DNA of 42,964 bases from a virus: IMG/VR virus record IMGVR_UViG_3300036985_006573, positions 1-42,964 of that record; one strand, written 5' to 3'. Both the position numbers and the translations under genes were made by a program. Each line of letters opens with the position of its first letter. The first letter of the stretch is position 1. The notes below the pieces were generated by a model, which was not told where the DNA came from, ran no database searches, and worked only from the letters and a program-made list of their open reading frames with translations. Positions 15,862-23,120 of this stretch are shown here, in pieces.

Positions 15862-17931
15862 TTAAGTATGGCTAAAAATCAACTTTCTGGCTTCGTATTT
15901 TTTGACTAATTGTTCACCTGTGGATGACAAGTGATAGGTGAAGGAACTATTCTTTATCCCCGTGCCTACTCTTAGTGTATATCCTTCATTGAAGGATTGG
16001 TGTAGGATGTTTTTAACGTGTTTGGGGGTCTTATCTGTGAGCTTCGCTATGGTGTCTGGGGTTATGTCATCATTGGGGGTAATGGTGAGGTGTTGGAGGT
16101 AGGTAAAGAATCTAAGTTCATTGTCTTCTTTTTGTAAGCTGCTTAGTTCTTGTGAGCCAGTGATGACTACGCTGCTGTCATCCCCTTCTCCGATGCGTTC
16201 GCAGTCTAGCATGAACTTTGTGAATGGTTCGTAGTCCTTTTGTTTGATACACTCTACTGTGATGCCGTCTAGGATGGTGGCTTTTTCTCCACCGCTCTTG
16301 TTGGCACTTATCATGGTGTCCACTGCGGCTCTGAGGCATGAGTGTCCTCTTTCTCGTTCGCTGTTCCATCCGGTGTGGTGAACCACGATTACGGAGCATT
16401 CGTAGGTTTTTCTGAGGTTGTCTGCGACTCTTACGAACTTGCCCATTGTGTCCGCATCACTGTCGCTGCCTCCTAGGTTGGCTGCTAGGGTGTCTATGAC
16501 GATGATTTTAGGCACTTGGGGGCTGGTGTTGATGATATCTTTCAGTGCGGCGTGTTCTTCGTCTAGGACGAGTTGGAATGCGTCTGGGATACAGTAGAAG
16601 TCGGATGCTGCTTCTTCGGCTAGGTTGTAGTATTCTAGCCAGCGTGAGCAACGTTTGTGTATTCCGGGTTGTCCTTCGGCTGCGATGTAGATGGCTGTTC
16701 CTTTTTGGGTTTCATGGTTGAGCCAAGGTTTGCCTACTGCGGTGGACATACACCAGTCTAGGGCGATGAATGATTTGGCTGAGCCAGATTGCCCCCAGAG
16801 GATGGTGATTGATTTTTGGGGGACTATGTTTTTGATTTGCCATCCTGGTCTGGGGATTGTTCCCATGCGGCTAATGCTCCATAGGGAGCGGTAGGGGTTG
16901 GCATTTGGTTGGGGTATCAATTCAAAAGGGTTTGCGTCTACTTCTCCTCCTGTTACGATTGCGTTGACCCGTGCTTCTTCATCCCCCAACCATTTGTAGT
17001 ATTCGGTGGTGTTATCAATGCTGTTTTGGATGGTGCGGCGTTTGTAGTCTTCCCTATCCCATTTGTCTCGGTAGAGTCCTGATTGTTTGAAGCATTCGTC
17101 TATGAGTTCTTCGTTTGGTCCGCAGTAGAAGGTTAGGTGGGAACAGAGGGCTTGGTCTGCTCTACTGTGGTCATTATCATGTTCTGCGAGACTGCCAGAC
17201 CAGAGTTTGATGAACTTGTCCCCATTTTTTGCTCGACTAGCGACTTCGATGATTTCGCTAACTTGTGCGGTGGTGATGGGAACTGGGGTGGGCTTGTTTT
17301 CTGGTTTGATTTTTTCTGGTGTGTTTACGAGTCCGCCTAGGTAGGTTTCGTAGATTTGGTTGAGTTGCTCTTGTCGGCTTGCTACGGCTTGGATTGTGCC
17401 TGCTACTCTATGACCTGTGATGGTGAGGTAGCGATAGCTGGTGTGATCGTAGATTTCAATTTTGCCATTGCGGTAGCGTCTTGACCCTTGTTCTCCTGGC
17501 ATTACCCCCGTGAGGATGATGCGTATGCCTGTTCCACTGGGTGAATACTCAGTGTAGGAGTTGATACAGTTGATGATGCTGGCTGCCCACGGTTCGATGA
17601 TACCATCTTTCACGCATGCGTCTAGGTCGATGCCTGTTTTGCCTTCGCCTACTACGATACCAATGCCATCAATGTTTGGGATTTGAGATTGAAACATGGC
17701 TGCGTCAAAGGTTGACCATGTTTCGGGGGCATTGGTCTTAGCATACCATTTGGGGTTGCGACTAACTTTTGGAACTTTTGTCCAAGGTTTTTTTGCGTTG
17801 CGGTCTTCGTTATACTTGTATTCCCATAGTACCCATCGGTTCATTTGTTTGAGTTCGATGGGGATGTTTTCGAAGATGGGTTTCAATACGGCGGGTTTTA
17901 CAATTTGCTCTTGATTTTGGTTCTCATCCAT
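15862..17931 (-). CDS. Primase-polymerase fused to RecA-like helicase
   Basis: 689 residues. N-terminal archaeo-eukaryotic primase (prim-pol) domain about 20-200: RWVLWEY near 32, the metal-binding GIDLDAC at 100-106, and SPSGTGIR at 130-137, as in NrS-1-type phage primase-polymerases. A linker helical domain (about 225-310) has the SRADQAL...QSGLYRDKW pattern. Residues 355-600 are a RepA/RecA-fold ATPase: Walker A GQSGSAKS (380-387), Walker B KIIVID (475-480) and VVHHTG (516-521). The last about 80 residues look like a winged helix. It probably primes and unwinds DNA, and may be the only polymerase-like enzyme of the phage. TATAAT lies 4 nt before the ATG and no good ribosome binding site is present. 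Confidence 0.9.
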   Translation of the reverse strand: MDENQNQEQIVKPAVLKPIFENIPIELKQMNRWVLWEYKYNEDRNAKKPWTKVPKVSRNPKWYAKTNAPETWSTFDAAMFQSQIPNIDGIGIVVGEGKTGIDLDACVKDGIIEPWAASIINCINSYTEYSPSGTGIRIILTGVMPGEQGSRRYRNGKIEIYDHTSYRYLTITGHRVAGTIQAVASRQEQLNQIYETYLGGLVNTPEKIKPENKPTPVPITTAQVSEIIEVASRAKNGDKFIKLWSGSLAEHDNDHSRADQALCSHLTFYCGPNEELIDECFKQSGLYRDKWDREDYKRRTIQNSIDNTTEYYKWLGDEEARVNAIVTGGEVDANPFELIPQPNANPYRSLWSISRMGTIPRPGWQIKNIVPQKSITILWGQSGSAKSFIALDWCMSTAVGKPWLNHETQKGTAIYIAAEGQPGIHKRCSRWLEYYNLAEEAASDFYCIPDAFQLVLDEEHAALKDIINTSPQVPKIIVIDTLAANLGGSDSDADTMGKFVRVADNLRKTYECSVIVVHHTGWNSERERGHSCLRAAVDTMISANKSGGEKATILDGITVECIKQKDYEPFTKFMLDCERIGEGDDSSVVITGSQELSSLQKEDNELRFFTYLQHLTITPNDDITPDTIAKLTDKTPKHVKNILHQSFNEGYTLRVGTGIKNSSFTYHLSSTGEQLVKKYEARKLIFSHT

Positions 17932-17997
17932 ACTATTATAACTTAGCCTTTCGTAGTTGAGCCAAAGACCATCCTTGGCTCATTGAAGTTTTCATGA

Positions 17998-18035
17998 AAC
18001 CCATACCAGTTCATACTCGCTGGTATGGGTTTTTT
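17998..18035. terminator. Terminator between RHH gene and primase gene
   Basis: aacccatacca (17998-18008) and tggtatgggtt (18021-18031) form a perfect 11-bp stem, followed on the plus strand by six T and on the minus strand by three. It lies directly downstream of the minus-strand 18044-18229 gene. Confidence 0.75.
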
Positions 18036-18043
18036 CTTATCCT

Positions 18044-18229
18044 TTACTTAGAGTTATGAGCCACGTAATCTAGGATTGCTAAATTTGCGGCATCTCGCAT
18101 TGTTAAATCGTGAGTGGCTGCGTAGACTCGTAATGCTCGCTGTGCTTCTTTGCTCACGGTGAGTGTTGTTACGCTGGGGTAATCGTAAGTTTTGGTTTCC
18201 CCACTGACTGATGTTTTAATGTTTTTCAT
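18044..18229 (-). CDS. Ribbon-helix-helix-like DNA-binding protein
   Basis: 61 residues. A beta strand (VTTLTVS) followed by two helices (KEAQRALRVYAATHD, then MRDAANLAILDYV) fits the ribbon-helix-helix fold of small phage and plasmid regulators. The N-terminus resembles that of 18549-18929 (MK.[IVK]...SG...YDY), so the two are probably paralogues. The ribosome binding site is AAGGT. Probably regulates early or middle transcription; the target is not known. Confidence 0.65.
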   Translation of the reverse strand: MKNIKTSVSGETKTYDYPSVTTLTVSKEAQRALRVYAATHDLTMRDAANLAILDYVAHNSK

Positions 18230-18312
18230 GTGTTTCTACCTTGTTTCCTATTTTACCAAATATTTATACTTAATACAATAGGAAAATTAAATTATTATTT
18301 CTAGATACTCAC

Positions 18313-18492
18313 ATGAATACTTCAAAAACATGTGAATGCTGCTGCGATGCCTGCTGCGATGCCTGCTGCGATGCCTGCTGCGATGCCTGCTGCGATGCCT
18401 GCGGTAAAGAAACAAATCACCTGACTATAGTCCACTACGTGAATGGGGATTTAGAAGTTTGTGCTGCCTGTCATAAGAGTGGTAAACTCTAA
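18313..18492 (+). CDS. 59-residue CCDA-repeat zinc-ribbon protein
   Basis: A small gene with five perfect 12-bp units encoding CCDA. The overlapping CDAC motifs make consecutive CxxC pairs; the last one (CDACGKE, 27-33) and CAACHKS (50-56) form an ordinary four-Cys zinc ribbon. Thirteen of the first 30 residues are Cys. No ribosome binding site is obvious and it may be weakly expressed. It could be a zinc-binding regulator with an expanded metal site or a metallothionein-like protein. The DNA repeat makes length variation likely. Confidence 0.6.
   Translation: MNTSKTCECCCDACCDACCDACCDACCDACGKETNHLTIVHYVNGDLEVCAACHKSGKL
18341..18400 (+). repeat. 12-bp tandem repeat x5 (tgctgcgatgcc)
   Basis: Five perfect tandem copies, all in frame, encode CCDA. 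They begin directly after tgtgaatgc and end before tgcggtaaa. Confidence 0.9.
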
Positions 18493-18522
18493 ACCCCCTA
18501 ATGGGGAAATCTCAGAGACTTT

Positions 18523-18545
18523 TACTGTTTATGCGATAAACAGTA
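18523..18545. terminator. Perfect 10-bp hairpin between convergent genes
   Basis: tactgtttat and ataaacagta are separated by gcg. It lies between the ends of the convergent genes 18313-18492 and 18549-18929. AT-rich arms without a long T-run make it a weak terminator or a protein-binding site. Confidence 0.55.
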
Positions 18546-18548
18546 TAA

Positions 18549-18929
18549 CTAATTATCCAACTCGTAAAAGTACAAGTTGACGGCATACGCCCCTGACTCA
18601 CTCACGTACCACGTATTATTGGCTCGTGGTAAACTGATTTTTCCCGCTGTCAAGTGAGTCCAGATTCGGTGGTAGGTTATTCCACCGAACCATCCCTCTG
18701 CTACGGCGGTAGCGAGTGGTAGCATGCCATCCGTGGTGCTTAACTCGGCGGGTGGTTCGCTCACCTTATTGGCGGTAAACCACAATTCTAGAATATCAGC
18801 CAGCAATAGGTTGGCTCTTGTGCATCTCTCAATGGCTGCGTGTCGCAGTTTTCGGTAATTTGGCAATCCTATGCTGACGTGGGTTACGTCGTAGTTGTAC
18901 TCTTTACCGGACGGTCGCTTGACTTTCAT
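18549..18929 (-). CDS. Two-domain DNA-binding regulator-like protein
   Basis: 126 residues from ATG 18929 (AGGAGA upstream). The N-terminal about 55 residues have strand-helix-helix order (THVSIGL, then RKLRHAAIERC and NLLLADILELW) like the ribbon-helix-helix protein at 18044. The C-terminal part (ITYHRIWTHLTAGKI, then WYVSESG) reads like an excisionase/MerR-type helix-turn-helix with a wing. Expressed divergently from 18960. Likely a transcription or replication regulator; low certainty on the fold. Confidence 0.55.
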   Translation of the reverse strand: MKVKRPSGKEYNYDVTHVSIGLPNYRKLRHAAIERCTRANLLLADILELWFTANKVSEPPAELSTTDGMLPLATAVAEGWFGGITYHRIWTHLTAGKISLPRANNTWYVSESGAYAVNLYFYELDN

Positions 18930-18959
18930 AATGTTTCTCCTAAGCACTAGTATAGTATT

Positions 18960-19367
18960 ATGGATAATTTAGCACAACCCGAATGGTTATTAGATTTACA
19001 GTATTCTGCTGACGCACCCTTTTTAGAACTGGTAGAACTGGTGGAGCAAGTTAGAGTAAAAGAGGTTGAGTTGAAGGCACTCAAAAGCAAACAGGCGAGC
19101 TTAGAGTTCGCTTGTTCTAAACTCTTAGGCGAGGCTAAGAGCAAAAAGATCAAGGATTACACCATCTACCGTAGGCAAGATGTAGTGTACGCTGCTAAGT
19201 CGGACGTGAGTATCACCGTGTTAGAAGCACAGGGGCTATCGTATTATGTGAGCAAAGAGGTGTCTCAGCGAAAATTAAACAAGGATTGGGAATCACTACC
19301 CCCATTTGTGCGTGAACAATTTTCTAAAATTATTCGAGATAAAATAATTGTGAGAAAATTAGTGTGA
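18960..19367 (+). CDS. Unknown early protein, coiled-coil
   Basis: 135 residues. Residues about 20-60 form a charged coiled coil (LVELVEQVRVKEVELKALK), and the C-terminal half is basic. This layout resembles Gp157-like or similar phage early proteins that sit before recombination or single-strand annealing genes, but I do not recognise the family. No ribosome binding site is visible; TATAGT lies 3 nt before ATG. It is followed after 41 bases by the RAMP-like gene. Confidence 0.6.
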   Translation: MDNLAQPEWLLDLQYSADAPFLELVELVEQVRVKEVELKALKSKQASLEFACSKLLGEAKSKKIKDYTIYRRQDVVYAAKSDVSITVLEAQGLSYYVSKEVSQRKLNKDWESLPPFVREQFSKIIRDKIIVRKLV

Positions 19368-19408
19368 GATACTATTCTAAGATATAACCTATATTAGGAG
19401 GATGAATA

Positions 19409-20020
19409 ATGAGATTTTCAGAATATAAAGTTGATTTAGAATTCACAGAAATGCTGCTTGGTGCATGCCCGAAAAGTGAGTCCCTCTACAAGGATTTTAT
19501 TGCCAGCAAAGCACCCGTGCCAGAGGATGCTGAGGAAGCTGAGTTGCCTGATTTGCAAGCCAGTGAGGAACGTGGCTGGACTACTTTCCTACGTGATGAA
19601 AACGGTCCATATTTGAGGCATCATGTGATTAAGGGAGCGTTTAAGGATAGTATACAAATGTTAAACAGAGACTCTCAAAGTGAATGCAAGAAGCCAAATT
19701 TGAAGGCGTTCAAAAAGATCGTTGACGGTTGTGTGTTTGTTGAACCAGATAAGTTGCATTTAATATTGCCTAAGGGTGGTGCTGAGGGTGTGTTTGAGAG
19801 ACCTCTAAGGGTTGCTGATAAGTCGGGTGAGCGTGTTACTCTTGTGCGTTCGGATACTTGCCCGATTGGGACTAAGTGTTCTTTCACGTTGAGAGTTATG
19901 GGAGATGCTATAACTGAGGTGCAAATTAAGGAAGTATTGGAATATTGGGGGTATAGAGGTATCAGTCAATTTCGCAATGCTGGTTATGGCAAATGCATTG
20001 CGAAGATTAAGAAGATGTAG
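19409..20020 (+). CDS. Conserved phage RAMP-like early protein
   Basis: 203 residues with a strong AGGAGG site. It has the order of motifs I know from a common but uncharacterised phage family, mostly in Firmicutes phages: FTEMLLGACPKS, DFIASKAP, GWTTFLRDE, HHVIKGAFKDS, VFVEPDKL, FERPLRV and a C-terminal YRGISQFRNAGYGK. The glycine-rich end and alternating strands recall a ferredoxin/RAMP-type fold, though no Cas function is implied. A long repeat-like non-coding tract follows directly, and I recall similar tracts next to relatives of this gene. Function unknown. Confidence 0.7.
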   Translation: MRFSEYKVDLEFTEMLLGACPKSESLYKDFIASKAPVPEDAEEAELPDLQASEERGWTTFLRDENGPYLRHHVIKGAFKDSIQMLNRDSQSECKKPNLKAFKKIVDGCVFVEPDKLHLILPKGGAEGVFERPLRVADKSGERVTLVRSDTCPIGTKCSFTLRVMGDAITEVQIKEVLEYWGYRGISQFRNAGYGKCIAKIKKM

Positions 20021-20035
20021 TTCATAGTCTTCGTT

Positions 20036-20060
20036 GGGACAGGGATGTCCCCTCCTTTTT
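20036..20060 (+). terminator. Terminator-like hairpin after RAMP-like gene
   Basis: gggaca (20036-20041) pairs with tgtccc (20046-20051); ctcc then TTTTT follow. It is 16 bases after the stop at 20020. Confidence 0.55.
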
Positions 20061-20103
20061 ATGCGATAGCATAGGATGGTATGGCGGTGTGAGCATTGAG
20101 ATG

Positions 20104-20127
20104 GCAGAGCGTAAGCGATAGCAAGGA
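20104..20127 (+). repeat. 24-base repeat unit, copy 1
   Basis: Contains the core gcgtaagcgatagcaa. Compared with copy 2 (20326-20349) it differs at one base, and with copy 3 (20573-20596) at two. Confidence 0.8.
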
Positions 20128-20325
20128 AACCCATCGCCCAGTAATGGCAGAGCGTAAGTGTTCCGTCGAAACTATAAGCAAGGCAACCGAAAAATAGCAA
20201 CGGCTATGGATACACCGGCGATTCCACACAAAGCATCAGCATAGATAAGTCCGGTATAGCGTGGTTAAGGCAATACAATAATTCACGAGTACAGCGATGG
20301 CTAAGCGATATCGAAGTGAGCTTGA

Positions 20326-20349
20326 GCAGAGCGTGAGCGATAGCAAGGA
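20326..20349 (+). repeat. 24-base repeat unit, copy 2
   Basis: Core gcgtgagcgatagcaa, one base different from copy 1. Confidence 0.8.
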
Positions 20350-20572
20350 GAGACAATCCTACGATAAGATGAGGCATAGGTAGGCTTTGCACTGTAATGT
20401 AACGGAAAAGTTAAGTGAGTTGTGATAACAATTAAAAAGCAGCGGCATAGGCATTAACGGAATTGTAGAGCAATAGCAGAGATATGTGTGCAAGGGAATG
20501 GCAAAGGCTAATAAGCAACGTAATTGCAAAGCTCAACAAGGAAACGGCATAGCATTGCTCAGATGGGCAATA

Positions 20573-20596
20573 GCATAGCGTAAGCGATAGCAAAGA
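20573..20596 (+). repeat. 24-base repeat unit, copy 3
   Basis: Core gcgtaagcgatagcaa, with two differences from copy 1 outside the core. Confidence 0.8.
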
Positions 20597-20676
20597 TAAG
20601 GGTGGATATGTGAAGCGAGGGCATGATAGATCATGGTTATGCACTGAGAGGGTATAGCAAAGCCGGTGCTGCGAGG

Positions 20677-21003
20677 TCATCGCTCGGGTAGGACTCGTTT
20701 GCTCGCATAAAGTTTAAGATTTTTGTCATAGGATTGAGAGGACAAGTAACGGTGTCGGACACAATTTCTAATCATCTGTGTTAGGTAAGCAAACGCATTA
20801 GCGTCAGGGTTGATTAAGTGTAATTTTGATAAACAATGGATAAAACAGTCTTGTTGCAAATCATCACCATCTTGCCCGATATAATATCGGCTCAGTGTCC
20901 CTCTAATAATGTCAGTGAGCATTTTTGTGAGGGCAGGGGATGCAACGCTCGTTCTAGACCAAGCGAGCAACTCGGTTCGTAGGATTGTTTTTGAGAGGTA
21001 CAC
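20677..21003 (-). CDS. Sigma-70 region 2-like phage sigma factor
   Basis: About 108 residues, GTG start at 21003 uncertain because only 5 bases separate it from the divergent ATG 21009; an internal start (for example ATG at residue 28) is possible. Residues about 45-86 (DGDDLQQDCFIHCL, then FAYLTQMIRNCVRHRY) match sigma region 2 helices as seen in the T4 late sigma gp55, where a similar DDM.Q...NC and FAYFTQI pattern occurs. It lacks region 4. Likely reprograms host RNA polymerase for phage promoters such as the ACTAAATA boxes. Downstream lies the repeat tract. Confidence 0.6.
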   Translation of the reverse strand: MYLSKTILRTELLAWSRTSVASPALTKMLTDIIRGTLSRYYIGQDGDDLQQDCFIHCLSKLHLINPDANAFAYLTQMIRNCVRHRYLSSQSYDKNLKLYASKRVLPER

Positions 21004-21008
21004 AAATT

Positions 21009-21809
21009 ATGATAGCGATAATTCACGCATCTGATATTACTCAAATTATCAAAACGGTGGATAGTATCCTCCAAGGAACATATCGACCCCCCGTGGTTGT
21101 TCTCGACACGACTGGGGTATTTAATGATTCACGGGTGGAGGTCTACAAAACCTCTTGCGTGGTGAGTGATACAGGGGCGTATGCTTGGGCATCACGAGAG
21201 TACCCTAACGACGACCTAGCGTTTGTGCGTGAGGGCATCATAGTTGGCAAACGGGTCTTATCTAAGTTAGCAGATTGCGAAAGCACTGCTGAGTTAGTTT
21301 CATTCACCGTGCCAGATACGTGGGCGGGTTTCATGGTGAGACCCTCTTTATTCGCTAAGATTGGCTCATTCGATAGTGATTGTTGTGTCATTGATTTTGG
21401 TCATAGGGCTTACTTAAATCGGGTTAGCCAACATATTTTTCCATTAAGCAAAGCTGATTATAGTCAATTATCTATTAGGGTTAAGTTAGCGTTTTTGGCT
21501 AAGTGGGGGACGTTGCCAACCGACTTGGATTCAGCTACGAGAACCCCTTTTGAGAATTCAAAGTACCATGATGAGTTGGTGGGGTGCTTTGACTCCAACG
21601 AGGGACATAGGTTGCAGTTATTATCTAATGGTCGTGTGGGAGTTGGCAACGAGTACGACAGAAGATTTTGGTCTGCTCGTGATGGCTTGCTATTGTTTTT
21701 TGGAGATAAAGAGGTACGGCAAGTATTTGTCAAGCGTGGCTCTGATGGCGAAGCGTTGTGGACTTATAACGATATAGTATTGGAGGTAACCAGTGGACTC
21801 AATATATGA
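21009..21809 (+). CDS. Glycosyltransferase-like protein with shared C-terminal domain
   Basis: 266 residues from ATG 21009 (agaggt upstream). The N-terminal about 130 residues start with IIHASDITQIIKTVDSIL and have GT-A-like alternating strands, reminiscent of family 2 glycosyltransferases, but no clear DxD was found. The C-terminal about 70 residues (GHRLQLLSNGRVGVG, RFWSARDGLL, then ALWTYNDIVLEV) form a beta domain that is also present at the end of 21793-23007; I know such a domain from bacterial glycosyltransferases. It overlaps the next gene by 17 bases. Probably part of a glycan-transfer operon. Confidence 0.6.
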   Translation: MIAIIHASDITQIIKTVDSILQGTYRPPVVVLDTTGVFNDSRVEVYKTSCVVSDTGAYAWASREYPNDDLAFVREGIIVGKRVLSKLADCESTAELVSFTVPDTWAGFMVRPSLFAKIGSFDSDCCVIDFGHRAYLNRVSQHIFPLSKADYSQLSIRVKLAFLAKWGTLPTDLDSATRTPFENSKYHDELVGCFDSNEGHRLQLLSNGRVGVGNEYDRRFWSARDGLLLFFGDKEVRQVFVKRGSDGEALWTYNDIVLEVTSGLNI

Positions 21810-23007
21810 TTCTGTGAATTTAACGGTGGAGAATAGTGCGGGTATTATTCGTGAGGTAATGAGCAAACTACCAGATTACCCAAGCACTTGCGTGGGTCGC
21901 ACTTGCGTGGGTCGTGGTATCGTGATTGGGGCAGGAGGTAGGTATTTAGCGGGTGCGTATTGTCTCATACGATTACTACGGGATAAGGGTTGTACGTTGC
22001 CCATACAAGTCTGGTACGACGGTGAGCGTGAGTACGATGAATCCTTCGCAGCCCTGCTTGTGGATAACGGTGTGGAGTTTGTGGAGGCAAGGAGCGTGAA
22101 TGCTAGGTCGCCATACTCACAAGAGGTAACCCAATCTTATGCAATCAAGTCGCTTGCTCTTATCAACTGTCCCTACAAAGAAGTTCTTTGGTTAGATTCG
22201 GACGTTTATCCCGATGGCAATCCAGACTTATTGTTTGATTCACCAGAATTCAAAGAGTCCCGTGCTATTTTCTTTCCTGATATCAGGAAGGTTAGGTCAG
22301 ATATAAGTTATTGGGACGCTTTTGGCTTGGATTATGAGAAGTATAAGGGTGAGTGGGAGTGGGAATCGGGGGTTATTTATTTGGATAAGGAGGTTCATTG
22401 GAAACCGTTATTGCTGGCTGGTTGGTTTTGCAATCATGCCAACTTCTATATGAACAACAATATCTCTCTAGGAGATAAGGATTTGTTTGCGGCTGCTTGG
22501 CGACTGCTTGGTGCATCTAAGTGGTCTCCAACGGCTTGCCATGCCATCCCAATGTGTTTGATCCAATTGGGTACTAAGGGCGAGTGGTTGTTTTACCATC
22601 GTATTTTTCAGAAGTTTGATACTTCGAGGCATGTTGAGATTGAGGGGTTTGCTAACGAAAGTTTGTTACACCAGTTTTTGGGTGAATTAAAGTTAAAGTG
22701 GTCGCCCGTGTTGCGTGGGTTGGGTCTAACGAACGAGGACAAAGAGAATACTGAGAAACTTAACGGTAGCAAGTTTGTCTACCATCGCCTTGGATTAGAT
22801 AAGCGGGATATGGAGCTTGGGGCAGGTGGCAGTATTAGCGTGGGTGCAGGGGGAGCTGAGGCATACTTTTATCTGAGGGAGGGATTGTTGCATCTGGCTT
22901 CGGATAACGGTGATATTTGTGTGCTTGAGCCATGTTCCGTTGGTTGGGTTGGCAGGTGGATTTCGCACGAGAAATGTGTGATTGTGTTGGAGGCAGTGGT
23001 TTTGTAG
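21793..23007 (+). CDS. MNN1-like (alpha-mannosyltransferase family) glycosyltransferase
   Basis: 404 residues, GTG start with GGAGG 6 nt upstream and 17 bases of overlap with the preceding gene. RGIVIGAGGRYLAGAYCLI (41-59), VWYDGEREY (73-81), SYAIKSLAL (115-123) and the metal-binding WLDSDVYP (133-140) match the Mannosyl_trans3/MNN1 pattern. The last about 70 residues are the beta domain shared with 21009-21809. A 15-bp tandem duplication (21886-21915) repeats TCVGR near residue 32. Expected to transfer a sugar from a nucleotide donor; acceptor unknown, possibly tail serine linkers or host glycans. Confidence 0.75.
   Translation: MDSIYDSVNLTVENSAGIIREVMSKLPDYPSTCVGRTCVGRGIVIGAGGRYLAGAYCLIRLLRDKGCTLPIQVWYDGEREYDESFAALLVDNGVEFVEARSVNARSPYSQEVTQSYAIKSLALINCPYKEVLWLDSDVYPDGNPDLLFDSPEFKESRAIFFPDIRKVRSDISYWDAFGLDYEKYKGEWEWESGVIYLDKEVHWKPLLLAGWFCNHANFYMNNNISLGDKDLFAAAWRLLGASKWSPTACHAIPMCLIQLGTKGEWLFYHRIFQKFDTSRHVEIEGFANESLLHQFLGELKLKWSPVLRGLGLTNEDKENTEKLNGSKFVYHRLGLDKRDMELGAGGSISVGAGGAEAYFYLREGLLHLASDNGDICVLEPCSVGWVGRWISHEKCVIVLEAVVL
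21886..21915 (+). repeat. 15-bp tandem duplication in glycosyltransferase
   Basis: acttgcgtgggtcgc is followed at once by acttgcgtgggtcgt, duplicating TCVGR in frame. Confidence 0.9.
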
Positions 23008-23120
23008 ATTCAGAAAGGAAGCGTCTTGGACTCAAACATAGATCAGAAGTCTAATCCTTACGAAGGTTTTTTCCCTAGGGAAAAACAAGTAGAGAAAGGA
23101 GAACCCAACCGGCAAAAGAT
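23008..23120. promoter_or_regulatory. Intergenic with perfect 18-bp palindrome
   Basis: Contains tttttccctagggaaaaa (23068-23085), a perfect palindrome that could be a terminator or an operator. An AAAGGAGA site follows at 23095-23102, but the first start codon in the next frame is TTG 23121, 19 bases further, which is unusually far. Confidence 0.55.

Larger units (their letters stand above)
20021..20676 (+). other. 650-bp non-coding tract of short repeated motifs
   Basis: Between convergent genes. The plus strand has frequent stops in all frames but is dense in motifs such as ATAGC, GGCATAG, AGCAAAG and GCGTAAGCGATAGCAA, with AGC or GGC cores often 6-7 bases apart. A unit of about 24 bases recurs at 20104-20127, 20326-20349 and 20573-20596 with at most three differences, and atggcagagcgtaag occurs at 20101 and 20144. 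The plus strand is purine-rich. It starts with a hairpin (gggaca/tgtccc, 20036-20051) and a T-run. Function unknown; see findings. Confidence 0.7.

Noticed and set aside
17931-18960. Leaderless promoters at 17931 and 18960 from TATAAT/TATAGT 3-4 nt before ATG
   Set aside because: The distance is too short for a start at the ATG; not strong enough to call.
19409-20020. RAMP-like protein as Cas7/Cas5 of a phage CRISPR system
   Set aside because: No other cas-like genes or spacer array in the genome; only a loose fold resemblance.
19805-20680. Minus-strand open frames in the repeat tract (about 60-130 residues)
   Set aside because: Ser/Leu/Tyr/His-rich, repetitive, no ribosome binding sites, one overlaps the RAMP-like gene, and they are explained by low stop density opposite the repeated plus-strand motifs.
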